From NCBI RefSeq assembly GCF_000761155.1, contig NZ_CP009533.1, positions 1,302,001 to 1,366,000 on the forward strand: a DNA stretch of 64,000 nucleotides, written 5' to 3'. Source of the DNA: Pseudomonas rhizosphaerae. Lineage in GTDB: Bacteria > Pseudomonadota > Gammaproteobacteria > Pseudomonadales > Pseudomonadaceae. The translations under genes were made by a program, and so were the position numbers. Positions within the stretch are counted from its first letter, which is position 1. Each line of letters begins with the position of its first letter. The notes under the pieces were generated by a model that saw nothing but the letters and a program-made list of their open reading frames with translations, was not told the origin of the DNA and did no database searches. Below, one piece after another: positions 1 through 8,811 of this stretch.

Positions 1-771
1 GCCGACGATTTCGGCATAGATGTGCGCGCCGCGGGCCAAGGCGTGTTCCAGTTCCTCGACCACCACCATGCCGCCGCCGCCGGCGATGACGAAGCCATCG
101 CGATCGCTGTCGTAGGCACGCGAGGCTTTCTCGGGGGTGTCGTTGCGCTTGCTGGACAATGCGCCCATGGCGTCGAACAGGAACGACTGGGTCCAGTGCT
201 CCTCTTCACCACCACCGGCGAACACGACGTCCTGCTTGCCCATCTGGATCTGTTCCATGGCCGTGCCGATGCAATGAGCGCTGGTGGCGCAGGCCGAGGC
301 GATGGAATAGTTCAGGCCCTTGATCTTGAAAGGGGTGGCCAGGCAAGCCGACACGGTGCTGCTCATGGTCCGGGTGACACGATACGGGCCGACGCGCTTC
401 ACGCCTTTCTCGCGCAGGATGTCCAGCGCTTCCATCTGGTTCAGGGTGGAGGCGCCGCCGGAGCCTGCGATCAGACCGGTGCGCGGGTTGGAAACCTGCT
501 CGTCGGTCAGGCCGGAATCCTTGATGGCATCCTGCATGGCCAGGTAGGCGTACGCTGCGGCGTGGCCGACGAAGCGGTATACCTTGCGGTCGATCAGTTC
601 TTCCAGGTTGAGGTCGATGGAACCGGAAACCTGGCTACGCAGACCCATTTCGGCATATTCCGGGTTGAAGCGGATGCCAGGGCGGCTTGCACGCAGGTTT
701 GCGGAGACGGTGTCTTTGTCATTGCCCAGGCACGAAACGATGCCCAGACCAGTGATAACAACGCGGCGCAT
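1..771 (-). CDS. fabB: 3-oxoacyl-ACP synthase I (KAS I), 3' end outside window
   Basis: This gene encodes beta-ketoacyl-ACP synthase I, which condenses acyl-ACP with malonyl-ACP and is needed to elongate the cis-3-decenoyl-ACP made by FabA into unsaturated fatty acids. The first 257 residues are present. They start [16 protein letters not shown], and the active-site cysteine is Cys161 (codon 289-291) in the context [10 protein letters not shown]. The two catalytic histidines lie in the missing C-terminal part. The start at 771 matches the family N-terminus and lies 11 bases after the fabA stop, so the two form an operon. The other reading direction is also open here, but it is a high-GC shadow. 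Confidence 0.96.
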   Translation of the reverse strand, partial: MRRVVITGLGIVSCLGNDKDTVSANLRASRPGIRFNPEYAEMGLRSQVSGSIDLNLEELIDRKVYRFVGHAAAYAYLAMQDAIKDSGLTDEQVSNPRTGLIAGSGGASTLNQMEALDILREKGVKRVGPYRVTRTMSSTVSACLATPFKIKGLNYSIASACATSAHCIGTAMEQIQMGKQDVVFAGGGEEEHWTQSFLFDAMGALSSKRNDTPEKASRAYDSDRDGFVIAGGGGMVVVEELEHALARGAHIYAEIVG

Positions 772-782
772 GCGGATAACCC

Positions 783-1298
783 TTAGAAATTTTCGGTGGA
801 TGTAAAGACGCCAACCCGAAGGCCGTCGGCGGTGTAGATCTCGCGGCCGTCGACACTGACCGAACCATCGGCGATGGCCATGTTCAGCTTGCCCTTGAGC
901 ACGCGCTTGATATGAATGTTGTACGTGACCTTCTTGGCGGTCGGCAGCACTTGGCCGAAGAACTTCACTTCGCCCGAACCCAGCGCACGACCACGGCCCG
1001 GCAGGTCCTGCCAGCCCAGGAAGAAACCGACCAGCTGCCACATGGCATCCAGGCCCAGGCAGCCCGGCATCACCGGATCGCCCTCGAAGTGGCAGGCGAA
1101 GAACCACAGGTCCGGGGTGATATCCAGCTCGGCGACCAATTCACCCTTGCCATACTTGCCACCTTCGGCGCTGATATGGGTAATGCGGTCCACCATCAGC
1201 ATGTTCGGGGCGGGCAATTGCGCGTTACCTGGGCCGAACAGCTCGCCACGACTGCAGCGCAGCAGATCTTCCCGGGTAAAGGCGTTTTGTTTGGTCAT
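783..1298 (-). CDS. fabA: 3-hydroxydecanoyl-ACP dehydratase/isomerase FabA
   Basis: FabA dehydrates 3-hydroxydecanoyl-ACP and isomerises the trans-2 product to cis-3-decenoyl-ACP, the branch point for anaerobic-type unsaturated fatty acid synthesis in the cytoplasm. The protein has 171 residues, the usual family length. The hotdog-fold active-site residues are visible: His70 in [13 protein letters not shown] and Asp84 in LGLDAMWQ. An AGGAGCTCGC stretch lies just upstream of the ATG. It is the first gene of the fabA-fabB operon. The upstream region carries a palindrome resembling the operators of TetR-type unsaturated fatty acid regulators (see 1402-1445). Confidence 0.97.
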   Translation of the reverse strand: MTKQNAFTREDLLRCSRGELFGPGNAQLPAPNMLMVDRITHISAEGGKYGKGELVAELDITPDLWFFACHFEGDPVMPGCLGLDAMWQLVGFFLGWQDLPGRGRALGSGEVKFFGQVLPTAKKVTYNIHIKRVLKGKLNMAIADGSVSVDGREIYTADGLRVGVFTSTENF

Positions 1299-1401
1299 GC
1301 GAGCTCCTCAATAGTCCCTGGTGGCAGGGGGCAAATCTTCCCGACCGACCAGAAGGATCAACACCTGGGTCGGCAGCCTACACATAGACTATTGCGTTGT
1401 A

Positions 1402-1445
1402 GTGAAAGTCACAGCGCAAGCGATACGGAAGTACACTTGTTCACT
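1402..1445 (-). promoter_or_regulatory. candidate fatty-acid-responsive operator(s) upstream of fabA
   Basis: About 130 bases upstream of fabA, an imperfect palindrome, AGTGAACAAGTGTACT (minus strand, 1430-1445), has 10 of 16 symmetric positions. It resembles the FabR/DesT class of operators (AGYGNACA-n-TGTNCRCT type) known to control fabA/fabB in E. coli and desaturase and fabAB genes in P. aeruginosa. A second perfect palindrome, GTGAAAGTCAC, lies at 1402-1412. Assignment to a particular regulator is inference. No convincing -35/-10 pair was identified next to it. Confidence 0.4.
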
Positions 1446-1568
1446 GAAATTATAATGCCAGACAGCAGGCTTTGTCCGAATGGATGTACAAGACTGCCGC
1501 ACTTTAGCATTTCTTGCCAGCAACGGGCGCTATCCAGGGGACATCTGGTAGCCAATTCCCCGCGTCTT

Positions 1569-3542
1569 TCAGTCCCTCCAGCGGTGCAATACCTGCTGCA
1601 GGTCGGCACGTTTGAATGGCTTGGCCAGGTAATCGTTCATTCCGGCGGCCAGGCAGGCATCGCGGTCGCCCAGCAGGGCGTTGGCGGTCAGGGCGATGAT
1701 CGGCAGCTCGGTGCGGCCGGGAATCAGGCGAATCTGCCGGGAGGCTTCATAGCCGTCGAGCACGGGCAGGCGGCAGTCCATCAGGACGGCTGAATACAGG
1801 TGCTCGCGCACCTGGTCGACTGCCTCGGCGCCGTCGCTCACCACATCGACGTCGTAGCCCAGGCTGCGCAGCATCGCCTCGATCACGGTCTGGTTGACCG
1901 GGTTGTCTTCCACCAGCAAAACCCGGTGGCCGGCACCGTCTTCGTGTCCGCAGGTATTGGGCACCGGTGCCGGGCGTGTCAGGCTCTGCTGGCTCACGGC
2001 CAAGGGCATTTCCAGGGTGAACAGCGAGCCTTGACCCTCATGGCTCTGCGCTCGCAGGGTGCCACCCATGCGTTCGGCCAAGGTCCGTGCGATCGGCAGG
2101 CCCAGGCCGGTACCACCGTAGCGTCGCGATATCGAGCTGTCGGCCTGGGCGAAGGCGACGAACATGCTCTCCAGGCGATCCTCGCCGATACCGATTCCGC
2201 TGTCGCGCACGGTGCAGGTCAGCCAGATCAGTTGATGATCCAGCACCTGCCATTGCACGCCGACGTGTACGCCGCCTTCATCGGTGAACTTCAGCGCATT
2301 GCCGATCAGGTTCACCAGGATCTGCCGGATGCGCGTCGGATCGCCTTCAACCTGCAACCCTTGAATATCGTCGGGCAGCGCCAGGTCGAGGGCCAGCTTT
2401 CGCTGTCGTGCGCTGTGCTGGAACGCCTGCACGCAACTGGTGATCAGCTCGTGCAGGCCAAAACCGATATGCTCCAGTTCCATCGCCGCGCGTTCGATGC
2501 GGGAAAAATCCAGGATGTCGTTGATGACCTTCAGCAGGTGTTCGGTGGACTCGGTGGCCACTTGGGCATAGTCGCGCTGTTCATCGCTCAGCGCGGTGGT
2601 TTCCAACAGCTGCAACATGCCCAGCACGCCATTCATCGGCGTGCGCAGTTCGTGACTCATCATTGCCAGGAAGTCCGACTTGGCGCTGTTGGCCCGTTCG
2701 GCCTCCTCCCGGGTACGGATCAGCTGCTGCATCGCCTGGTGTTGTTCGTGGCTGGCCTTGGCCAGGGCATTGGCCAGGTTGTTGATGTGCCCGGCCAGAT
2801 GGCCCAGTTCGCTGTCGTCGACGATGGGCAGCGGCGTGTCGAACTCGCCCTGGCCAATGGCCTTGACCACCCGGCTCATGTCGCTGATCGGCTGCGCCAG
2901 GCTGCGTGCCAGGCGGCGGGCCAGCAAGTACGTGAACAGCAGGGCGAACAGCGCCAGTACGCCGGCCTTGAACACGATCTCCTGCTGGCGCTGGCTGAAG
3001 GCATCGTCGGACATGCCCACGAGCACCCGCCCCAGGTAGTCGCCACTGCTGGCACTGCCCAAGTGCTGCTGTACCTGCGCTTGGTGGTCTTCGAGGAATG
3101 CACCACGAATCTGGATCGGCGCCTGGAACACCTCGACATGGGCCGAGCGATGGCCATCGCCCGCACGTTGTTCGACGTAGGCCACTCGCCGGTCGGTCTG
3201 GTCCTGGATTTCCAGGAAGCGCACATGGGGGATGGCAAGGGTCGCGTCGAGCAGGGCTTCGAGCACGGCGGCGTTGTCGGTGACCACGCCGTATTCGGAG
3301 GCAGGGGCGAGCTGGTTGGCGATCAACTGGCCGGTGTGGTTGAGCTCCTGGCGCAGGTCCTGCAGGCGCACGAAGGTAAAGAAGCCGATCAGTAGCAGGG
3401 TCAGGAGCAGGGCTGGTCCGACGCTGATGATCTGGGTCCGCGTATGGATATCGCGGTTCAGGCGCAACTTCATGTCAGGGCGCGAGGCAATGGGAAGATA
3501 GCGGTCACGACGGCGCCTGAATCGAAATGAACAGTCAGGCAT
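1569..3542 (-). CDS. hybrid sensor histidine kinase (PA1611-like)
   Basis: This is an inner-membrane hybrid histidine kinase. Numbered from the start at 3542, it has a first membrane segment at about 41-58, a periplasmic sensor to about 190, a second membrane segment at 191-208, and HAMP at about 210-262. A HisKA domain carries the phospho-accepting His297 (MMSHELRTPMNG). The HATPase domain has an N-box around Asn416, DSGIGIG at 447 and GGTGLGL at 476. The receiver has Asp589 (LMDCRLP) and Lys641. There is no HPt domain, so a separate HPt protein is required. In P. aeruginosa the kinase next to fabA is PA1611, known to act on the HptB/RetS-Gac network controlling RsmY/Z. Orthology here is inferred from position and domain plan. 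An internal ATG at 3473 (MKLRLNRD) is a plausible alternative start; neither has a clear Shine-Dalgarno. Confidence 0.88.
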   Translation of the reverse strand: MPDCSFRFRRRRDRYLPIASRPDMKLRLNRDIHTRTQIISVGPALLLTLLLIGFFTFVRLQDLRQELNHTGQLIANQLAPASEYGVVTDNAAVLEALLDATLAIPHVRFLEIQDQTDRRVAYVEQRAGDGHRSAHVEVFQAPIQIRGAFLEDHQAQVQQHLGSASSGDYLGRVLVGMSDDAFSQRQQEIVFKAGVLALFALLFTYLLARRLARSLAQPISDMSRVVKAIGQGEFDTPLPIVDDSELGHLAGHINNLANALAKASHEQHQAMQQLIRTREEAERANSAKSDFLAMMSHELRTPMNGVLGMLQLLETTALSDEQRDYAQVATESTEHLLKVINDILDFSRIERAAMELEHIGFGLHELITSCVQAFQHSARQRKLALDLALPDDIQGLQVEGDPTRIRQILVNLIGNALKFTDEGGVHVGVQWQVLDHQLIWLTCTVRDSGIGIGEDRLESMFVAFAQADSSISRRYGGTGLGLPIARTLAERMGGTLRAQSHEGQGSLFTLEMPLAVSQQSLTRPAPVPNTCGHEDGAGHRVLLVEDNPVNQTVIEAMLRSLGYDVDVVSDGAEAVDQVREHLYSAVLMDCRLPVLDGYEASRQIRLIPGRTELPIIALTANALLGDRDACLAAGMNDYLAKPFKRADLQQVLHRWRD

Positions 3543-3620
3543 GTTAACCGGTCAGAGCGACAATTCCAGTCGTAATGTTACCGAGGCACGGCCGGGACTG
3601 GTCGTGTCGAGGCGGCTCCG

Positions 3621-3626
3621 TATAAT
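3621..3626 (+). promoter_or_regulatory. gpsA promoter -10 element
   Basis: A perfect TATAAT hexamer (CCGTATAATGCC) lies 38 bases upstream of the gpsA start. The -35 region about 17 bases upstream is weak. This is the only promoter-like signal seen for the plus-strand operon that begins with gpsA. Confidence 0.55.
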
Positions 3627-3664
3627 GCCCCTCATTGCCTTCAACTCGACCAAATGGATGGGAT

Positions 3665-4690
3665 ATGACTCAAGAGCAGCCGATAGCCGTGCTGGGTGGA
3701 GGTAGTTTCGGCACCGCCGTGGCCAACCTGCTGGCCGAGAACGGCCATTCGGTCCGGCAATGGATGCGCGACCCGCAGCAGGCCGAAGCCATTCGCCTGA
3801 ACCGGGAAAACCCGCGCTACCTCAAGGGCATCAAGATTCTGCCGGGCGTAACGGCAGTCACCGACCTGCCGGCGACCATCGCCGGCAGCTCGCTGATCTT
3901 CGTTGCGCTGCCCTCCAGTGCTCTGCGCAGCGTCCTGGCGCGGCACGCCGACCAGTTGACCGGCAAGATGCTGGTCAGCCTGACCAAAGGCATCGAGGCC
4001 CAGAGCTTCAAACTGATGAGCGAAATCCTCGAAGAGGTCGCGCCGGGGGCCCGCATCGGCGTGTTGTCCGGCCCCAACCTGGCCCGCGAGATCGCCGAGC
4101 ATGCGCTCACCGCCACGGTGGTGGCGAGCGCCGACGAAGCGCTTTGCGAGCGGGTCCAGGCCGTTCTGCACGGGCGCACGTTTCGTGTCTATGCCAGCAG
4201 TGACCGCTTCGGTGTCGAACTGGGCGGCGCTTTGAAAAACGTCTACGCGATCATCGCCGGTATGGCCGTCGCCTTGGGCATGGGCGAGAACACCAAGAGC
4301 ATGCTGATCACCCGTGCGCTGGCCGAGATGACACGCTTCGCCGTCAGCCAGGGCGCCAACCCCATGACGTTCCTTGGCCTGGCCGGCGTGGGCGACCTCA
4401 TCGTGACCTGTTCCTCGCCCAAGAGCCGCAACTACCAGGTGGGCTTCGCCCTCGGCGAAGGCCTGAGCCTGGAAGACGCCGTGTCGCGCCTGGGCGAGGT
4501 GGCCGAAGGCGTCAATACGCTCAAGGTACTCAAGGCCAAGGCTCAGGAATTGCAGGTGTACATGCCGCTGGTGGCGGGGCTGCATGCAATTCTTTTCGAA
4601 GGGCGTACGCTGAACCAGGTCATCGAACTGCTGATGCGGGCCGAACCCAAGACCGATGTCGACTTCATTTCCACCAGTGGCTTCAATTGA
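3665..4690 (+). CDS. gpsA: glycerol-3-phosphate dehydrogenase [NAD(P)+]
   Basis: GpsA reduces dihydroxyacetone phosphate to sn-glycerol 3-phosphate for phospholipid synthesis in the cytoplasm. The 341-residue protein begins [18 protein letters not shown]. It has the Rossmann GGGSFG loop at residues 11-16, the catalytic Lys191 in [10 protein letters not shown], and the conserved [12 protein letters not shown] segment. The ATG at 3665, preceded by ATGGATGGGAT, was preferred over an upstream in-frame ATG at 3635 because the family N-terminus begins just before the nucleotide-binding strand. It is the first gene of the run gpsA-DUF4389-sixA-thioesterase-hydrolase. Confidence 0.96.
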   Translation: MTQEQPIAVLGGGSFGTAVANLLAENGHSVRQWMRDPQQAEAIRLNRENPRYLKGIKILPGVTAVTDLPATIAGSSLIFVALPSSALRSVLARHADQLTGKMLVSLTKGIEAQSFKLMSEILEEVAPGARIGVLSGPNLAREIAEHALTATVVASADEALCERVQAVLHGRTFRVYASSDRFGVELGGALKNVYAIIAGMAVALGMGENTKSMLITRALAEMTRFAVSQGANPMTFLGLAGVGDLIVTCSSPKSRNYQVGFALGEGLSLEDAVSRLGEVAEGVNTLKVLKAKAQELQVYMPLVAGLHAILFEGRTLNQVIELLMRAEPKTDVDFISTSGFN

Positions 4691-4700
4691 GGAGCAATTC

Positions 4701-5045
4701 ATGAACCGTTCTTTCAACGATCCAGGCCGCGAGGCGATCGTCCTGCGTGTGCTCTGGATGCTGGTATTCGTGCTGGTCTGGCAAGTTGCCCAGTTCCTGC
4801 TCGGCGCGCTGGTGCTGGTGCAGTTGATCTACCGCCTGGTCTATGGCGCACCGAATGCCGGCATCATGGCCTTCGGCGACAGTTTGAGCCGATACCTGGC
4901 CCAGATCGGTCGATTCGGGAGTTTTCATACCGAGCAGAAACCCTGGCCATTTTCCGATTGGCCACAACCGCGCCCGGCCGAGGGGGAAGCCGCTCATCAA
5001 CCAGGGGTCAACCAGCCGTTGGCCGATAACGAGCCCAAGCCATGA
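4701..5045 (+). CDS. DUF4389 family membrane protein
   Basis: This is a small 114-residue protein of unknown function. It starts MNRSFNDPGREAIVLRVLWM after a strong GAGGAG ribosome site ten bases downstream of the gpsA stop. Residues about 13-47 form one long or two short hydrophobic membrane segments, with no obvious catalytic residues. The last 40 residues are polar and proline-rich. The VLRVLWMLVFVLVWQVAQ pattern is typical of DUF4389, which often occurs as small inner-membrane proteins in pseudomonads. Its stop overlaps the sixA start (ATGA), so the two are probably translationally coupled. Confidence 0.8.
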   Translation: MNRSFNDPGREAIVLRVLWMLVFVLVWQVAQFLLGALVLVQLIYRLVYGAPNAGIMAFGDSLSRYLAQIGRFGSFHTEQKPWPFSDWPQPRPAEGEAAHQPGVNQPLADNEPKP

Positions 5046-5497
5046 AGCTCTGGGTCTTGCGCCATGGTGAGGCGGTCAGTCACGCCCGCAGCGACGCCGA
5101 GCGCGCGCTGACGTCCGTGGGCCAGCAGCAGGCATTGACCAGCGCCGCGCGCCTGCACGATCAACCACTGGATGCCATCCTTGCCAGCCCTTACGTCCGT
5201 GCCCAGCAGACTGCCGCCCTGGCCCATGGCGTGCTGCCCAGCGCTCCAGCGGTGCGGACCGTGCCCTGGCTGACGCCCGACAGCGACCCGCTCGCAGTCA
5301 TCGGCCATCTGGAAAAGCTGGGTCTGGACAACGTGCTGTTGGTGAGCCACCAACCTCTGGTCGGCAATCTGCTGAGCCTGCTGGTGCACGGCAACCTGCG
5401 TCAGCCAGAGCCGATGCAGACGGCCAGCCTTGCCGAGTTGCAGGGCGAGTGGCCGCTGGCCGGTCTGATGTCCCTGCACGCGGTCCATCATCCTTAA
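5042..5497 (+). CDS. sixA: phosphohistidine phosphatase SixA
   Basis: This is a cytoplasmic histidine-phosphatase family protein of 151 residues. The catalytic RHG motif is at residues 7-9 (LWVLRHGEA), a conserved arginine lies in ASPYVRAQQTA, and the second histidine is in LVSHQPLVG. In E. coli, SixA removes phosphate from histidine phosphocarriers (HPt domains or NPr). The substrate in this organism is not shown by the sequence. A regulatory role for the DUF4389-sixA pair is possible given the hybrid kinase nearby, but that is inference. The start is fixed by the ATGA overlap with the preceding gene. Confidence 0.88.
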   Translation: MKLWVLRHGEAVSHARSDAERALTSVGQQQALTSAARLHDQPLDAILASPYVRAQQTAALAHGVLPSAPAVRTVPWLTPDSDPLAVIGHLEKLGLDNVLLVSHQPLVGNLLSLLVHGNLRQPEPMQTASLAELQGEWPLAGLMSLHAVHHP

Positions 5498-5515
5498 CCT
5501 GTCAGGAATACACCC

Positions 5516-5959
5516 ATGAGCCTGTGGCGCACCGAACCGGATCTGGAACGTTTGAATGCAGCGCAGAAAAACACCATCGGCGAGTTGCTGGATATCCGCT
5601 TCGAACGTTTCGATGAACAGTCCTTGACTGCCAGCATGGCGGTCGATGCACGTACCCACCAGCCCTTCGGCCTGCTCCACGGCGGCGCCTCTGTGGTGCT
5701 GGCCGAAAGCCTGGGCTCCATGGCCAGTTATCTGTGCATCGATACCGAGCGTTTCTACTGTGTGGGGCTTGAGGTCAATGCCAACCACCTGCGCGGATTG
5801 CGCACTGGCAGGGTGACGGGGGTTGCCCACGCGGTGCACATCGGTCGTACCACACACGTATGGGACATCCGCCTGCACGGTGATAATGGCAAGCCCAGCT
5901 GCATTTCGCGCCTGACGGTAGCCGTCGTGCCGCTGGGGCAAAACCCACCGGCGCGCTGA
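5516..5959 (+). CDS. hotdog-fold thioesterase (PaaI/YdiI-like)
   Basis: The product is a 147-residue acyl-CoA thioesterase of the single-domain hotdog family. The core motif PFGLLHGGASVVLAES places the oxyanion-hole HGG at 55-57 and the catalytic glutamate at Glu64, as in the YdiI/EntH and PA1618-type enzymes, which hydrolyse aromatic and medium-chain acyl-CoAs. GRTTHVWDIRLHGDNGK is the conserved fifth-strand region. It lies 18 bases downstream of sixA and is probably in the same transcript. The physiological substrate cannot be read from the sequence. Confidence 0.9.
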   Translation: MSLWRTEPDLERLNAAQKNTIGELLDIRFERFDEQSLTASMAVDARTHQPFGLLHGGASVVLAESLGSMASYLCIDTERFYCVGLEVNANHLRGLRTGRVTGVAHAVHIGRTTHVWDIRLHGDNGKPSCISRLTVAVVPLGQNPPAR

Positions 5960-5962
5960 GTC

Positions 5963-6817
5963 GTGACTGCGCCGGCGCGCGAAATCCGCCTGTCGTTGCC
6001 CCATATCGAGTTGGCCGCCCAGGTTTATGGACCCGAGGACGGCAGGCCGGTGCTGGCGCTGCACGGCTGGCTGGACAACGCCAACAGCTTTGCCCGCCTG
6101 GCGCCGAAGCTGGCCGGCCTGCGCATCGTTGCTCTCGACCTGGCAGGCCACGGTTGCTCGGGACATCGCCCGGTCGGCGCCGGTTATGCCCTGTGGGACT
6201 ATGTGCACGACGTGCTGGAGGCTGCCGACCAGCTTGGATGGCAACGCTTTTCCCTGCTCGGGCACTCGCTGGGCGGGATCGTCGCGACGTTGCTGGCAAG
6301 CGCCTTGCCCGAGCGAATAGAGCGCTTGGCGCTCATCGACGGCGTGGTGCCGCCGCTGGGCGTTGCCGAAGAGGGCCCATTGCGTTTGGGCGAGGCGTTG
6401 CGTGCGCAACAGGGGTTACGGCACAAGCGCAAATCGGTGTATCCCGACATCGACCGGGCGGTGCTTGCGCGCATGCGCGGTCGTATCGCAGTCAGCCACG
6501 AGGCAGCCGCATTGCTAGCGGCCCGTGGGCTGGAAGCCTTGGCGGGTGGCTTCAGCTGGCGCAGCGACAGTCGTCTGACCCTGCCGTCCCCTTTGCGCCT
6601 GGGCGAAGAGCAGGCGCTGGCTTACGTGCAGGCGATCCGCTGCCCCAGCCTGTTGATCCTCGCCGAGCAAGGCTTGCTGGTGAAAAATACCGCACTGCTG
6701 GCCCAGTTGCGGCTGCCCATGCAGGCGTTGCCTGGAGGCCACCACCTGCACTTGGACGACGACGCTGGGGCCAAGCTTGTCGCAGACTGTTTCAATCGCT
6801 TTTTTGCGATACCTTGA
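5963..6817 (+). CDS. alpha/beta hydrolase
   Basis: This 284-residue alpha/beta-fold hydrolase starts at a GTG three bases after the thioesterase stop. It shows LALHGWLDNANSF (oxyanion loop with HGW), the nucleophile elbow GHSLGG with Ser102, and a catalytic histidine in LPGGHHLHLDDD near the C-terminus. There is no signal peptide, so it is likely cytoplasmic. The tight spacing to the thioesterase suggests a shared role in ester or thioester hydrolysis, but the substrate is unknown. Similar proteins are common as generic serine hydrolases in this position in Pseudomonas. Confidence 0.87.
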   Translation: MTAPAREIRLSLPHIELAAQVYGPEDGRPVLALHGWLDNANSFARLAPKLAGLRIVALDLAGHGCSGHRPVGAGYALWDYVHDVLEAADQLGWQRFSLLGHSLGGIVATLLASALPERIERLALIDGVVPPLGVAEEGPLRLGEALRAQQGLRHKRKSVYPDIDRAVLARMRGRIAVSHEAAALLAARGLEALAGGFSWRSDSRLTLPSPLRLGEEQALAYVQAIRCPSLLILAEQGLLVKNTALLAQLRLPMQALPGGHHLHLDDDAGAKLVADCFNRFFAIP

Positions 6818-6870
6818 CTTGCAGCAGTCAACTGCCGAGGCTTGTCAGGTTGAAACAGGAGAAGACCCCG

Positions 6871-6933
6871 ATGGAACTCGCTGCTACGCTCGCCTACGGC
6901 CCTTTGGTCATCCACGCCTTGCTGCCCTCATGA
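6871..6933 (+). CDS. possible 20-residue leader peptide
   Basis: This short reading frame begins MELAATLAYGPLV and has a good ribosome site (ACAGGAGAAG nine bases upstream). Its TGA stop overlaps the ATG of the next gene (ATGA at 6930-6933). The DUF4892 gene itself has no Shine-Dalgarno, so coupling through this small frame is plausible. Whether the peptide is stable or only a translational entry device cannot be seen. Confidence 0.4.
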   Translation: MELAATLAYGPLVIHALLPS

Positions 6934-7727
6934 ACGGCTCGAAGCTGCTGCTATCGGTACTTACGGGTCTGCTGGCCACTGCCGCCTTGGCTGCCGAGGT
7001 CCCCGCGCCGCCGGACGCCAAGGTAGTCGACCAGCGCCCGGCGGTCGACAAGGAGCGCATCTACCCACTGGGGTCGCTGCGCACCATCAGCGGCAAGCTG
7101 CGCATGGATGGCCAGGTCAGTGCCAAGGGTCAGGTCAGCGCCGTCACGTACGAGCTTCCCGAAACCCAGACCGCACGACAAGCCTTCAACGACGCCCGCG
7201 AGGCCTCGCAGCAGGGCGGTGCACACACGCTTTACTGGTGCCAGGCGCGTGACTGTGGCGAAAGCAGCCTGTGGGTCAACACGATATTCGACGGCGCACG
7301 GCTGTCGGGGGCCGACGATCAGCAGGCGTTCGTTCTGCTGCGCCAGGCGGCTCCGGACGACAACACCCTGACCGCGATCTATGCCATCACCCGCGGCAAC
7401 CGTCGCGCCTACCTGTACGTCGAAACCTTAGTCGCCGATGCCCCCCTGGGTACCTTGCTGCCCACGCCGGCCACGGTGCTGCACGAACTGCGCAGCACCG
7501 GCGATCTCGACTATCCGGGCCTTGGCGAAACGCCCGACGACACCTGGGTGGCCTTGCTGGCCCGCAGCCTGCAACTGGACAGCTCGATTCGAGCGAGCAT
7601 CTCCGGCGTTTCACCCGCTTCGGCCGCTGCCTGGCGCGATGCCCTGATAGCCAAGGGCGTGCGTGCGGCCCGTCTGGAAACCGGCACCCAGAGCGTCAAG
7701 GGGCTGCACCTGGAAATCATTCGTTGA
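6930..7727 (+). CDS. DUF4892 domain-containing exported protein
   Basis: This is a 265-residue protein of unknown function with a signal peptide (MNGSKLLLSVLTGLLATAALA, cleavage after AALA), so it is probably periplasmic or envelope-associated. It shows the DUF4892 hallmarks: KVVDQRPAVDKERIYPLGSLRTI near the N-terminus, a CQARDCG segment whose two cysteines could form a disulfide, and a C-terminal region of about 70 residues around DDTWVALLARSLQLD that resembles the OmpA-like self-interaction helices often attached to this family. The start is at the ATG overlapping the small frame 6871-6933. It is followed 25 bases later by the AI-2E transporter gene. Confidence 0.75.
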   Translation: MNGSKLLLSVLTGLLATAALAAEVPAPPDAKVVDQRPAVDKERIYPLGSLRTISGKLRMDGQVSAKGQVSAVTYELPETQTARQAFNDAREASQQGGAHTLYWCQARDCGESSLWVNTIFDGARLSGADDQQAFVLLRQAAPDDNTLTAIYAITRGNRRAYLYVETLVADAPLGTLLPTPATVLHELRSTGDLDYPGLGETPDDTWVALLARSLQLDSSIRASISGVSPASAAAWRDALIAKGVRAARLETGTQSVKGLHLEIIR

Positions 7728-7752
7728 GCCTGCTTCGGCTTTTGGAGCCTGG

Positions 7753-8796
7753 ATGCTGAGTAACGACCGCCTGCTGGTACAGATCGTGTTGCTGGCCTTG
7801 CTCGGTGCCTGCCTTTGGGTATTGGCGCCATTCTGCTCGGCACTGTTGTGGGGTGCGATCCTGGCCTACGCCAGTTGGCCGCTGATGCGTCTGCTGACCC
7901 GCTGGCTCAACGGCCGCGAGTCGCTGGCAGCCGGCATCCTCACGGGCTGCTGGATGTTGCTGGTGGTCTTGCCACTGGTCTGGCTGGGTTTCAATCTGGC
8001 CGACCATGTGCGCGATGCAACGGCGTTCATCCGTGACGTCCAGGTCGATGGCCTGCCTGACGCGCCCGACTGGCTGGCAGGCATTCCCCTGGTCGGTGGC
8101 AGCCTGGTCGGCCTGTGGAACACCCTCGACGCACAGGGCGCGGCATTTCTGGCCAGCGTGCGGCCGTATCTGGGGCAGGTCGGCAACTTCCTGCTGGCGC
8201 GCAGCGCGCAGATCGGAGGCGGGATTCTCGAACTCACCTTGAGTCTGGTCTTCGTGTTCTTTTTCTATCGCGACGGGCCGCGGATGGCAGCCTTCGTGCT
8301 CAGGCTGCTGGAACGTCTGATCGGCGAGCGTGCCGGGTACTACATCGACCTGGTGGCCGCCACGGTGCAACGGGTGGTCAACGGGGTGATCGGCACCGCC
8401 GCCGCCCAGGCGATCCTGGCCTTGATCGGCTTTCTCATTGCGGGTGTGCCGGGGGCCCTGGTGCTGGGCATCGTCACCTTCCTGCTGAGCCTGATCCCCA
8501 TGGGGCCGCCACTGGCGTGGATTCCGGCCACCGCTTGGCTGGTGTGGCAGGGCGACTATGGCTACGCGATCTTCCTCGGTATCTGGGGGACCTTCGTCAT
8601 CAGTGGCGTGGACAACGTGCTCAAGCCCTACCTGATCAGTCGCGGCGGCAACTTGCCGCTGGTGATCGTGCTGCTGGGGGTGTTCGGCGGGCTGCTGGCT
8701 TTCGGCTTCATCGGCCTGTTCATCGGCCCGACTCTGCTGGCAGTTGCCTACAGCCTGTTGCACGACTGGACTCACACCCAACACAAACCGCTTTAA
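7753..8796 (+). CDS. AI-2E family transporter (PerM/UPF0118)
   Basis: This is a 347-residue inner-membrane protein of the AI-2 exporter-like family. It has about seven to eight hydrophobic segments, including ILTGCWMLLVVLPLVW and LVIVLLGVFGGLLAFGFIGL. The C-terminal GVDNVLKPYLISRGGNLPL motif is diagnostic of the family. Members are proposed exporters or permeases of small signals or ions, and the cargo here is unknown. The ATG at 7753 was chosen because GGAG lies eight bases upstream and a membrane segment starts soon after. It converges with the batD end at 8812. Confidence 0.88.
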   Translation: MLSNDRLLVQIVLLALLGACLWVLAPFCSALLWGAILAYASWPLMRLLTRWLNGRESLAAGILTGCWMLLVVLPLVWLGFNLADHVRDATAFIRDVQVDGLPDAPDWLAGIPLVGGSLVGLWNTLDAQGAAFLASVRPYLGQVGNFLLARSAQIGGGILELTLSLVFVFFFYRDGPRMAAFVLRLLERLIGERAGYYIDLVAATVQRVVNGVIGTAAAQAILALIGFLIAGVPGALVLGIVTFLLSLIPMGPPLAWIPATAWLVWQGDYGYAIFLGIWGTFVISGVDNVLKPYLISRGGNLPLVIVLLGVFGGLLAFGFIGLFIGPTLLAVAYSLLHDWTHTQHKPL

Positions 8797-8811
8797 CCCG
8801 CCCCGTGGGGA

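Noticed and set aside
1800..3395. Long plus-strand frame opposite the hybrid kinase
   Set aside because: Composition artefact; the kinase motifs are all on the minus strand.
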